The notes below the pieces were generated by a model, which worked only from the letters and a program-made list of their open reading frames with translations, was not told the origin of the DNA and did no database searches. The position numbers and the translations under genes were made by a program. From Brachypterus glaber (taxonomy: Eukaryota > Arthropoda > Insecta > Coleoptera > Kateretidae): a DNA stretch of 64,000 nt. Positions 24,124 through 33,925 of the stretch are shown one piece after another; the first letter of the stretch is position 1, and each line of letters opens with the position of its first letter. Where the stretch lies: contig OY294049.1 in NCBI GenBank assembly GCA_958510825.1, forward strand, positions 1,364,001 through 1,428,000. The letters run 5' to 3'.

Positions 24124-25599
24124 TTATGTGGTCCGCTGGGGGCCGCTCGCGCCCGAGGGGCCGCGGCTGACAACTCCGCTCCAAGATGTGACCTTCCTTA
24201 CGGAAATAGTCATCAGCTCGAAGCACAGCTGCCAGCTCGCCCCCTCTAGGCGCCTGACGGCGTCCCTTTCTACCACAAAAGTGAGGAACCAGTCTCCTGC
24301 CTCTCCCGTCGTCTGGATGTGACGCCATCCCTCGATGTTGAGCGAGGGATTCTGGAAAGCCATCAGCCTCTTCACCTTGCCTAGGTCCAGCTCTTTCTTC
24401 CTTAGCCAGAAGCCTACCTTCTCCGGCCATGGAGCATCGGCTGCCGCCACCTTGGTGAAGGCAACCCCCTCCAGGGTCGGAGTTGGCCAGGTTTCCAGCA
24501 GCCAGCGCTTTGTTGGCAGGGTCATGGTCGTTATCAGGAACCAGCCGGGAAATACCACGCCTGAGTTCCTGAATCTGAGGGGACCCACAGGGGGAGTTGC
24601 CTCTATAGCCCTGAACATCTCCTCCACCATGCTCGCCCTCAAGCGCTCTGCCTCTTCGGGCGTAACCTTACCGTCCTCCCTATCCGACCTTATTACCACC
24701 TGCAGCTCCTTCTTCGAAGGGTCCTCGGTGGTTTCAGGATCGGACATTTGCGTCGGCGCGTTACCCTCTCCCCTCTCCAGGGAGGAGACCTGATGGCGTG
24801 TGCCACCCTCCCCTCTATGGAGAGGCGAGACGTGCTTGCGCTTTCCGCCGTTGGGAGGGGTGCGGTAGTGGTTAGGCCTTTTCCTTGAGCTACCTGGAGG
24901 TGTTTCTTTGTCTGTCCTCAGTCTCTTTTTGCTCGCCTCTGGCTTAGAACTGGAGGTTCCTTGGAGCCTCCTTTCCTCGCCTCGGGCGGACGCCGGAGCC
25001 GTTGGCAGCGCAAAGAGCTTCTTGGCCACTCTCCTTTCGTTCCTGGCTGATGGACCTCTCCCTTGAGTTTGGCTAGGTTTCTGAGGGACCGGTTGCCTTA
25101 CCGCTTCCTGTATGCCCTCATGTGAGCAGCCAGGTCGCGGTACTGGCGTCGGTCTCCTAAACCCTCCGTCCGGTTTTTGGGGGTCGCCGCACCCTCCAAC
25201 AGGCTTACTTCCCCCAGTGGGGATATCCGCCTGTGGAGCGCCTTCGGCTTGCCCAGTCCCCGTCGCAAGGCTGGAGCTAGAGGCGGCAGCGTTACTTTGC
25301 TGCTCTCCTTCTCCCTCCTTGGCCATCCTCTTCTTCTCCTTCCTTCTTTGGAACTTCCTCCTCTGCTTCTCTCTTTGGTTCTCCTTCTTCCGAAGTGCCG
25401 CCGCTTCAGCTGCTTCCCCGGCCGCCCCATCGAGGTTGGTGTCTTCGGACGTCTTCCTCGGTGACCCAGCTGGGGAGTTAAGGAGTTTTTCCTCCTCTAC
25501 CGCGTCTATCTCGTGTCCGTCGGACGTCTCCATAGAGTTGAGGAACTCTGTTTCCTCTTTTTGTGGCACTATCTTTTCCATATTTTCGTTTTGATTCAT
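24124..25599 (-). CDS. LINE ORF1: Gag-like RNA-binding protein
   Basis: The protein has 491 residues from the ATG at 25599 (MNQNENMEK). ORF1 proteins of this group coat element RNA and bring it to the nucleus. The N-terminal third is acidic, followed by a very basic Lys/Arg/Glu segment (about residues 60-105) that could form a coiled coil, then a proline-, serine- and arginine-rich linker. The C-terminal 200 residues, from about ELQVVIRSD to the end, look folded and resemble the DUF4780-type domain of insect LINE ORF1 proteins; this match is from memory. No CCHC zinc knuckle is visible, which is unusual for Jockey/R1 Gag. The frame stays open upstream to a GTG at 25953, but the ATG gives the more protein-like start. 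Confidence 0.85.
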   Translation of the reverse strand: MNQNENMEKIVPQKEETEFLNSMETSDGHEIDAVEEEKLLNSPAGSPRKTSEDTNLDGAAGEAAEAAALRKKENQREKQRRKFQRRKEKKRMAKEGEGEQQSNAAASSSSLATGTGQAEGAPQADIPTGGSKPVGGCGDPQKPDGGFRRPTPVPRPGCSHEGIQEAVRQPVPQKPSQTQGRGPSARNERRVAKKLFALPTAPASARGEERRLQGTSSSKPEASKKRLRTDKETPPGSSRKRPNHYRTPPNGGKRKHVSPLHRGEGGTRHQVSSLERGEGNAPTQMSDPETTEDPSKKELQVVIRSDREDGKVTPEEAERLRASMVEEMFRAIEATPPVGPLRFRNSGVVFPGWFLITTMTLPTKRWLLETWPTPTLEGVAFTKVAAADAPWPEKVGFWLRKKELDLGKVKRLMAFQNPSLNIEGWRHIQTTGEAGDWFLTFVVERDAVRRLEGASWQLCFELMTISVRKVTSWSGVVSRGPSGASGPQRTT

Positions 25600-26303
25600 G
25601 GCTAGAACAAAGTTGTGTGCTAGTATTTGTGTAGTGTGTAAGTGTGGGCATTCGATAGGGCGTGGATCCCCCCCTTTCCATCGAATGACTCGCGGGCGCT
25701 CATCCTTAGTGAGAAGTCTGGCGGCCGCTTTTCCCCTGGTGAAGCCCCCCGGAAGTGTGCAGCGGGTCCTCAACCAGGCGCTACCTGGAGCCGCTGCACA
25801 CCCCAAGATTATACACCGACTTATAGGGCGGCCCCCTACGCTAGCTAGGCAAGGGTGGGCCCCTTTCATCGGCGGCACAGGCGTGCCTGACCTGCTTATT
25901 TCACCGCTACCATTCCATCGTGACTTCCCTCTAAAGTAGCCTCCACGAGCCACCCTACGGGGGTGGAGTAATCCCTACCCTCCCGACCCACGTGTGTGTG
26001 TGTGTGTGTGTGTGTCAGTGTGCGTGTGTAGTGCTTGTAAGATATGTGTGTGTTTTTTACGGGAATTTGATCCCCAACCAGTTTTGGTCCGCCTCGGGCC
26101 CTAGTTCACCCCGCGGCCTCAAATCATTGATGAGAGCTGGCTGGGGCTTCCTCCGGGATAGCCGTGGACCCCAGCCATCTCAAACCAACAACCGAATAGC
26201 CCGTTGTGCAGTGCCCGACTCTCGCCAAGTATTGTCTGACGAGCCGATCCCCTATCCGCCACCTGGGGAGGCGCCCGATGGAGGACTGGAAGCCCCACAC
26301 GGG
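25600..26303 (-). promoter_or_regulatory. 5' untranslated region and probable internal promoter of the LINE
   Basis: This 704-bp GC-rich stretch starts with a short hairpin (CCCC-GTGT-GGGG) at the 5' terminus and contains a (GT)n run on the plus strand at 25991-26014. Full-length LINEs carry an internal promoter at the 5' end; its presence here is inferred from position. Confidence 0.5.
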
Positions 26304-26317
26304 GTACAAAGGTGCTA
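26304..26317. repeat. 14-bp target-site duplication at LINE 5' end
   Basis: GTACAAAGGTGCTA, identical to 20337-20350. Confidence 0.9.
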
Positions 26318-26389
26318 AGTATATAGGGAAACCTTATGTATTTATATAAAACATTTTACTATTCCTTAAAACGACTTTTGTTTGATTAA

Positions 26390-26474
26390 CGCAGTCGTCC
26401 CTCCGAAGTGACTGATCGATTTCGTGCTTTTTAGCACTCTTCAGAGCCACATATCGGTAGTAGGGACAACTACG
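26390..26474 (-). ncRNA. Type I hammerhead ribozyme, copy 1
   Basis: Read 5' to 3' on the minus strand: outer stem I CGTAGTTGTCCCT, bulge ACTA, CCGA, internal loop TAT, GTGGCT, core CTGAAGA (26438-26444), stem II GTGCT-AAAA-AGCAC, GAAA (26420-26423), minimal stem III with UCGA, cleavage triplet AUC, then AGTCAC, T, TCGG, AGGGACGACTGCG. The last blocks pair with the first ones (6, 4 and 13 bp, including G-U pairs). Every conserved core base is present. Predicted cleavage lies between 26414 and 26413. Confidence 0.9.
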
Positions 26475-26825
26475 AAAATCAAATCCTTTCCATATATCTC
26501 TATATAGAGTTTAAAAATCGTTGTAAGGAAAAGCAAAAACAGCTAGCGACATCTACTGCTAAAAGCAGAGACTGGATAAACCTATCGACAGTCCAAAAAA
26601 GGAAGCAGTTATTGGTTTCAATAACCTATTGCACGCTGTCGATAGGGGGCAGATTAATCAATGCCACGGTGGACATTGCTGCCAATTAAATCCTAAACGC
26701 TAGGAGGTCACCCTTTACAGTGGTATCTGAATTAATAAACTAAATTAAATTGTTTGATATTTACAAATTTAAAAAATCTATATAAAACATTTTACTATTC
26801 CTTAAAACGACTTTTGTTTGATTAA

Positions 26826-26910
26826 CGCAGTCGTCCCTTCGAAGTGACTGATCGATTTCGTGCTTTTTAGCACTCTTCAGAGCCACATATCGGTAGTAGG
26901 GACAACTACG
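26826..26910 (-). ncRNA. Type I hammerhead ribozyme, copy 2 (stem I variant)
   Basis: As copy 1, except that the plus strand reads CCCTTCGAAG instead of CCCTCCGAAG. This changes TCGG to TCGA in the ribozyme and breaks the outermost pair of the 4-bp middle segment of stem I. The catalytic core is unchanged. Confidence 0.88.
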
Positions 26911-27261
26911 AAAATCAAATCCTTTCCATATATCTCTATATAGAGTTTAAAAATCGTTGTAAGGAAAAGCAAAAACAGCTAGCGACATCTACTGCTAAAA
27001 GCAGAGACTGGATAAACCTATCGACAGTCCAAAAAAGGAAGCAGTTATTGGTTTCAATAACCTATTGCACGCTGTCGATAGGGGGCAGATTAATCAATGC
27101 CACGGTGGACATTGCTGCCAATTGAATCCTAAACGCTAGGAGGTCACCTTTTACAGTGGTATCTGAATTAATAAACTAAATTAAATTGTTTGATATTTAC
27201 AAATTTAAAAAATCTATATAAAACATTTTACTATTCCTTAAAACGACTTTTGTTTGATTAA

Positions 27262-27346
27262 CGCAGTCGTCCCTCCGAAGTGACTGATCGATTTCGTGCT
27301 TTTTAGCACTCTTCAGAGCCACATATCGGTAGTAGGGACAACTACG
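27262..27346 (-). ncRNA. Type I hammerhead ribozyme, copy 3
   Basis: Same core, stems and cleavage triplet as copy 1; predicted cleavage at 27285/27286. Confidence 0.9.
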
Positions 27347-27697
27347 AAAATCAAATCCTTTCCATATATCTGTATATAGAGTTTAAAAATCGTTGTAAGG
27401 AAAAGCAAAAACAGCTAGCGACATCTACTGCTAAAAGCAGAGACTGGATAAACCTATCGACAGTCCAAAAAAGGAAGCAGTTATTGGTTTCAATAACCTA
27501 TTGCACGCTGTCGATAGGGGTCAGATTAATCAATGCCACGGTGGACATTGCTGCCAATTGAATCCTAAACGCTAGGAGGTCACCCTTTACAGTGGTATCT
27601 GAATTAATAAACTAAATTAAATTGTTTGATATTTACAAATTTAAAAAATCTATATAAAACATTTTACTATTCCTTAAAACGACTTTTGTTTGATTAA

Positions 27698-27782
27698 CGC
27701 AGTCGTCCCTCCGAAGTGACTGATCGATTTCGTGCTTTTTAGCACTCTTCAGAGCCACATATCGGTAGTAGGGACAACTACG
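27698..27782 (-). ncRNA. Type I hammerhead ribozyme, copy 4
   Basis: Same core, stems and cleavage triplet as copy 1; predicted cleavage at 27721/27722. Confidence 0.9.
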
Positions 27783-28133
27783 AAAATCAAATCCTTTCCA
27801 TATATCTCTATATAGAGTTTAAAAATCGTTGTAAGGAAAAGCAAAAACAGCTAGCGACATCTACTGCTAAAAGCAGAGACTGGATAAACCTATCGACAGT
27901 CCAAAAAAGGAAGCAGTTATTGGTTTCAATAACCTATTGCACGCTGTCGATAGGGGGCAGATTAATCAATGCCACGGTGGACATTGCTGCCAATTGAATC
28001 CTAAACGCTAGGAGGTCACCTTTTACAGTGGTATCTGAATTAATAAACTAAATTAAATTGTTTGATATTTACAAATTTAAAAAATCTATATAAAACATTT
28101 TACTATTCCTTAAAACGACTTTTGTTTGATTAA

Positions 28134-28218
28134 CGCAGTCGTCCCTCCGAAGTGACTGATCGATTTCGTGCTTTTTAGCACTCTTCAGAGCCACATATCG
28201 GTAGTAGGGACAACTACG
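28134..28218 (-). ncRNA. Type I hammerhead ribozyme, copy 5
   Basis: Same core, stems and cleavage triplet as copy 1. This is the first copy met by minus-strand transcription; predicted cleavage at 28157/28158. Confidence 0.9.
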
Positions 28219-28427
28219 AAAATCAAATCCTTTCCATATATCTCTATATAGAGTTTAAAAATCGTTGTAAGGAAAAGCAAAAACAGCTAGCGACATCTAC
28301 TGCTAAAAGCAGAGACTGGATAAACCTATCGACAGTCCAAAAAAGGAAGCAGTTATTGGTTTCAATAACCTATTGCACGCTGTCGATAGGGGGCAGATTA
28401 ATCAATGCCACGGTGGACATTGCTGTC

Positions 28428-28929
28428 AATAATACCTCAACAACTTTCATTAGTTTTTGCTAATCCTAAAGGATAGTAATTAAAAATCACTGCTGCCAGA
28501 AAAAAAATCATTTTGCCTATAATTTAATTTAATTAAAACCACAAAAAACCTAAATTTTCAAAAAAAAATATACAAAAAAATATTTAAAGAAATACAAGAT
28601 AAGCATGTATTAATTTTTGTAGCCCATTTCTAAATAAACCTGTATCATAATTATAATATTCTGTTTAACATTTTACAAATAATTCTATCTTAGATATCTA
28701 TAAATAATTTATTTATTTCGAGTACGTTTGATCTAAGCTTTTATTCGTTAATCGTAATTATTATATATTATTTAAATTATATGTAATTATATCTAAAGTA
28801 ATTCATTATTATTTACTTATTTTCAATTATCCTTAAGTATTGTATCTAGTAACTTTATGATACAAAATTATATGCTATTATTATTGAATATAGAATGTAG
28901 ACGATTCCAAGGAAATGTCAGTAAGTTGC
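28428..28929. other. AT-rich DNA upstream of the ribozyme array
   Basis: Minus-strand transcription of the array would enter from here. No TATA box or pol III A/B boxes stand out in the A/T background. Confidence 0.35.
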
Positions 28930-29505
28930 ATATCGTCGCCTAAGAGGTAAATTTACCTATTTTGATATTTAAAAAAATTCAGAAAACGAAAAAAACGATT
29001 TTAAAATTTATGTTGGTGATTAAAACTTACTATAAATATTTTTTTGGTACCTTAAAGAACACTTAATTCGTTAATGTATTTAAATCATTTTATTCTTAAC
29101 TATTTTATTTTAAATTCAACAAAAATCGGTATAGGTACTTGACGATTTTAAAATGACGCTCATTTTAGAGGTAAATTTACCTAAACCTAAGGCCATACAT
29201 AAGGGAATATGGAATCTAGTTTTAAATTATGATATTTATAAAGATTTTTGTATATTTAATTTTATTGTGTACTTATGTTTTTATATTCCCAAGTGCTTTT
29301 CTATTATATCTATTATCTTTATTAGATAAATTTCTGTACAAAACTATTATGTTTTAATTGAAAAGTATCCCTATAATATTACTGCGTGATGTCAATGATG
29401 AATAATGTCATCTAAAAGTCTAGCTAAAACACTTGAGTCCAGTGTAAAAATACAGATTTTGCAACAAAATAGGTTTAGGTAAAATTACCTCTTAGCCGAC
29501 GATAT
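28930..29505. mobile_element. MITE with ATATCGTCG inverted ends
   Basis: Left end ATATCGTCGCCTAAGAGG is mirrored at the right (CCTCTTAGCCGACGATAT, one mismatch). The arms continue with GTAAATTTACCT, which also occurs internally at 29171-29182. About 576 bp, no reading frame. Confidence 0.6.
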
Positions 29506-29569
29506 TTCAGGGATTCAAAATGCAAAAGTTGCATATTTCACGAAAGGGTGGGGACCTTTTTTTTAGTCA

Positions 29570-30165
29570 TTAACTTTTTTGTCGAAGAAAAAAGTTGCAT
29601 ATTTCAGGGATTCAAAATTCAAATGTTGCATATTTTAGGGATTTAAAACACAAAAGTTGTTCAATATTTTTTTTTTAGTTCTTAACTTTTTTGTCGAAGA
29701 AAAAAGTTGCATATTTCAGGGATTCAAAATTCAAATGTTGCATATTTTAGGGATTTAAAACACAAAAGTTGTTCAATATTTTTTTTTTAGTTCTTAACTT
29801 TTTTGTCGAAGAAAAAAGTTGCATATTTCAGGGATTCAAAATTCAAATGTTGCATATTTTAGGGATTTAAAACACAAAAGTTGTTCAATATTTTTTTTTT
29901 AGTTCTTAACTTTTTTGTCGAAGAAAAAAGTTGCATATTTCAGGGATTCAAAATTCAAATGTTGCATATTTTAGGGATTTAAAACACAAAAGTTGTTCAA
30001 TATTTTTTTTTTAGTTCTTAACTTTTTTGTCGAAGAAAAAAGTTGCATATTTCAGGGATTCAAAATTCAAATGTTGCATATTTTAGGGATTTAAAACACA
30101 AAAGTTGTTCAATATTTTTTTTTTAGTTCTTAACTTTTTGTCGAAGATAAAAGTTGCATTTTTAG
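29570..30165. repeat. 112-bp tandem array, about five copies
   Basis: Units with GTCGAAGAAAAAAGTTGC recur at 29581, 29693, 29805, 29917, 30029 and 30140, spaced 112, 112, 112, 112 and 111 bp. Each unit includes TTGCATATTTCAGGG and TTGCATATTTTAGGG, so it is itself an internal duplication. The flanks (GGGGACCTTTTTTTTAGTC at 29549; CTACGGCCCTG at 30213) resemble hAT-type ends, so the array may be the expanded interior of one such element. Confidence 0.8.
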
Positions 30166-30225
30166 GCTAAAAAAAGTTGACCTTCTCCCCCCCCTCACGA
30201 AGTCTTCTTCGCTACGGCCCTGGTT

Positions 30226-33200
30226 ACAGTAGCTTTCCATTTTATTAAAATTAAAATATCAGAAGTCCGAACTTCTGACTTAGAAGTAATAAAATTCATA
30301 ATAATTTTATATTATACATATTTATATATTATATTTTACTTGTTTATTTTTATTAATGTATCCAATAAATTTAGCTCGCCAACGAAAATATTATGTTCGA
30401 TAATTTAGTTTGACAGGTTTATTGATTTTTATTATTTTGATATACTTTCTCTTAGGAAACATAAAAGTTTTAAAACAAGAATAAATAGCTATTATTGATA
30501 TTTATGTAAGTGGGCGTGTTTATCTATTAATTATTAATTTATGTTTGAATTTGAAAATATACAGAGTAAGTCAAGAAACAAAGACAAGAATTCATTTTCA
30601 TTACGACTTTTTTCAAAAGGGGACTGCGGTCAGATTGCCTTAAAGTGACACAATGACGCTTGATGACGTCATGATTCTTTCTGTCAAGAAGTTTTTGTTG
30701 TACTCATCCAGGGTCTCTATTCTTGATCATTCGGAAAAATATTTCGCATACACTGATAGAAAAATCTAAAAATAGTACAACCAAACGTTGTTGTAACAAG
30801 TTTGAGGTATATAATAACATTTTTACGATTATTCTATAACGTTATGTTAAATAAACTATTAAAATTGTAGATTCATATTATTTAATAATACAACAACGTT
30901 GTTGTCACTATAATAGTTTTTTGAGGAAGGATGATTAATTAAGATGGCGACAATCAGCTGATTCTAGTAAATATTTTACCAAAATATTGAAAGTGGACAT
31001 TTTGGGTTAACATTTTTATATGCATAAGTAGATATACCCAACGATAAGCATGTACATGTTACATGTGATATATAGTTTCTATGTACACATAAATGAATTT
31101 AAAATAGAGCAGAACACCCACATAACAGCTCGTCAAATGTAGGAAGAGACGTGAGTTTTTAAATATAGATACACGCCCTAAACCACACGGCTGAATTTAC
31201 CAGTTGTTAGAGATACGCGTACCGCCTATCTTTCTTCCTCTGAATACTTTTTCTTTCCTGTACGCAGTCCGTCAAATTTCCACGTCTCGTCCTACCAGGC
31301 TCTGCGCGACAAAGAAAAAACCTGATCGGTTAACAGTTTGTTGTTGTAAATCAAACAGCTGCACTCGTTTGTAAATACCGAACTCGTTAACTTTTTTAGG
31401 AAAAACTAAAAAGTTATGAGGTGTTAAACTTAAAAAAAAAATAAAAAATCATTTTAATTTTTGTTGCAACTTATTTCGTTTTTCGCAAAAAGAAAATTAA
31501 AATAATTTCAAAAAATTTTCTTTTTGATTTTTTTTTTAATTTTTACGTTTTGCGCAAAAAGAAAATAAAAAAAATAAAAATTATGAAATAAAAAAAATAA
31601 AATTGTATTTTTCGTTTTCAAAAAAAGATCTTTTTTTTTAAAAAAAGTGTATTTTTATTTTTTTTTGAAAATTATTTATTATTTATTTTTATTTATATAA
31701 TGGAATGCGTAGCATAACATATTTTCACGGCTTCTTTTAATTATTTTCTGATTATTATTTGATAAATGATTGCTATTAGAGACACTTTTGTCATTAATTT
31801 AATACAAGTTATCAGTCAATTTAAAATTTAATCGTAAATTAATTGCAATACTGTTGTTTTTAATTACCTACATGGTTAATTACATAACAAGATTCATCAT
31901 CATCACCATCATCATCACCATCATCATCAATCCTAGATAACTTTTTCGCTTCCCTAATATTTCTATACATGGTTTATTATTTATAATCAGTATTCCATTT
32001 TAGGCCAAATTTCTTTAGGTAAGGTCTCATGTCTTGGTATGTGACCCACCATGATCATGACCATGGCCATTGGTCTCTTCTTCTATTCTATTTGATACAC
32101 TTTGCATTTCTCTCCGAAACGCTCTCGTTTCTGTAGCACTACATTTCAAAAGACTCGTTTGTTTTTCTAGCTGCTAGCCCTACTACTTTAAAATAGCTCT
32201 AAGGGAGCTAGGGCCCTTTAAAATTGTAATAAAATAAAGTTTTTAATTAATAACTCTGGTACCCTTTAAGCTAGAGCGACAAGCTTTTGCATGTATTAAT
32301 AATAATATTAATAAGGGCAATAAGTTCACGTTAATTTATTTTTTGAATTTATCCAGAGGCGTGCTTAGACTAACAGAATTTTAAGGCTTAACACATTTTT
32401 TTGTAAAAAATTCCTTAAGTAAAAATACATTTAAAATGTCATATATTGTAACACTGTAGCGGCTACTGTTTTCAAAAAACAAAAATGCAATTAAGAGGAA
32501 GTAACATGTTGTGCCACCAAAAACGCTACTTTTTAAAAGGCTTACTCCTTTAATATTAAATTTAGGTGTTTGGGTGAAAAATACTTTTTTGCTCAGTTTC
32601 AAATGAAGCATCACCCTTCAGTATTAAAATTTTATTGATGATTTTTATACGACTTTGAAATCGTCTGAATGTGTTTTAATACGTTTCAGTACTACATTTT
32701 ATATAGGGTACACAATGGTGGAATAGATATAATTGTGAATAAAATAGTATACATACCTCGGCGGAACTTTTAATTTTTGCTTTGGGAATTACCAGATCGC
32801 GGGGCTACGCCCCTCGGTCTGCTAACTTTCCCTCAGGAAATTAAATATTTTCCACCTCGGTATGTAATATACTATAAAAATAGCCCAGGGAGTAGTTAAT
32901 TGTAAAAGTTGTCCAAAATTTCTTAATTTACGCGAAAACAAAAAATATATACATAAACAGTAAAGTTTGGCACAATAAATAAGTTAAATTTCATTGTAAG
33001 ATTCGAAAATTTACGACTAAAACTAAATGGATTACCATAAGAAAATCTTTACATTTATTATTGGTATTTTAATATTAGTTTTTTATTCTCTTTCTGCTTT
33101 AAAAAAAGGAACACAAACATTAGTTTAGAGGAAGTCGGTATCTCATTCAGTGAATAATAAATAAAAGTCAATAAAAGTAACAAAAAGGATAAAATTAATT

Positions 33201-33639
33201 CACCCCTTTATGAATTCTGTAGAAGAAAAGCAATAACATTAAATCTGTGATTGGTATAAAATCGTAAATCTCAAGACCACCAACATAAGTTGGTAAATAA
33301 AACTGGGATTAAGTTAACTAAACGCTTTATATTATTTTGTGACAAGTAAACGTCTCATTAAAGTCGGCGATACGTGATTGTACAATAAGCAATCCATATG
33401 AGAGTGTTTTTAAAAAAGAAATCAACTAAGAGTTCTCAATGAAACATTTATAAACCAGATTAGTGGCCCACCCACCTTCAGCAAACAAATTTTAACACCT
33501 TTTTACTATTCCCATATAGTACGTAACATAATGTTGCAAAATCCAGCGGCGAGACTTATTATTCTAATAACCGTATAATTAATCAATTTTTGGCATGAAG
33601 AATTTAATAAAGCTTTAAGGGGATATTTAGATACATAAT
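30226..33639. other. AT-rich DNA with small repeats
   Basis: Contents: an isolated TGACGTCA at 30664-30671; the inverted AACGTTGTTGT motifs near 30785 and 30893; A/T-only runs at 31420-31690; a CAT/CAC microsatellite at 31892-31929; and a dispersed-repeat fragment (AAGGGAGCTAGGGCCCTTTA) near 32201. No gene is recognised. Confidence 0.4.
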
Positions 33640-33925
33640 GGGAGGATTGGTGTAATGGTCTACCGCTTATGTACACGACAAGTCTACTAGCCAACTAGCG
33701 TGAGTTCGATTCTCACTGGTGCCGATTTGCCTTTTTCAGTTAATTATTAATTGAAATTTGGCGAAGGCGTAAGTGAAGCGGACACTCCCTATAAAAACTG
33801 GTTTGAGATTCAGTATAAGCCGGTGCTTCCCTCTACTACTAGCCCACACAAGTCCTGGACTTAGGGGATGCTTAATTAAGTAGAATAGTACGAGGTTAAA
33901 CAAACATGTAATGTAATGTAATAAA
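33640..33925 (+). mobile_element. tRNA-derived SINE, copy 1
   Basis: The 5' part is tRNA-like, with an A-box-like segment TGGTGTAATGGTCTACC and a B box GAGTTCGATTCTCAC, as used by RNA polymerase III. A non-tRNA body follows (GGCGAAGGCGTAAGTGAAGC, then CTACTACTAGCCCACACAAG), and the tail is a short (ATGTA)n repeat at 33905-33921. A second copy lies inverted at 40444-40720, confirming a dispersed family. It has no coding capacity and would move with LINE enzymes. Confidence 0.8.

Larger units (their letters stand above)
20351..26303 (-). mobile_element. Full-length non-LTR retrotransposon, I/R1/LOA group
   Basis: The element is 5953 bp on the minus strand and lies between perfect 14-bp target-site duplications. 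In order it has a 704-bp 5' untranslated region with an AC microsatellite, ORF1, a 35-bp gap, ORF2 (endonuclease, reverse transcriptase, RNase H, Cys/His motif), a short 3' untranslated region and a TAC-repeat tail (20351-20365). It is far richer in GC than the surrounding DNA. Endonuclease plus RNase H, the INLQHSK start of ORF2 and a microsatellite tail place it in the I superfamily, near R1/LOA. Clade assignment needs a tree. Intact frames and an identical duplication suggest recent insertion. Confidence 0.93.
26345..28427 (-). repeat. 436-bp tandem array encoding hammerhead ribozymes (retrozyme-like satellite)
   Basis: Five copies of a 332-bp segment are separated by four copies of a 104-bp segment, giving an exact 436-bp period. 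Copies differ at only a few bases. The spacer variant CACCCTTTAC alternates with CACCTTTTAC (copies 1 and 3 versus 2 and 4), suggesting a two-unit duplication step. Each copy carries a complete type I hammerhead on the minus strand, and a second long imperfect hairpin with outer arms CCTATCGACAG/CTGTCGATAGG. There is no protein-coding frame. Predicted cleavage sites are 436 bp apart, at 26413/26414, 26849/26850, 27285/27286, 27721/27722 and 28157/28158. The organisation is that of ribozyme satellites and retrozymes. Confidence 0.9.

Noticed and set aside
20345..25939. Many plus- and minus-strand frames of 60-170 codons overlapping the LINE
   Set aside because: They lie in other frames of ORF1 and ORF2, a by-product of the high GC and low stop density there; none has a recognisable domain.
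29570..30165. Ribozyme in the 112-bp array
   Set aside because: No hammerhead core found on either strand.
33640..33725. True tRNA gene
   Set aside because: A/B boxes are present, but the sequence continues into a SINE body and tail shared with 40444-40720.
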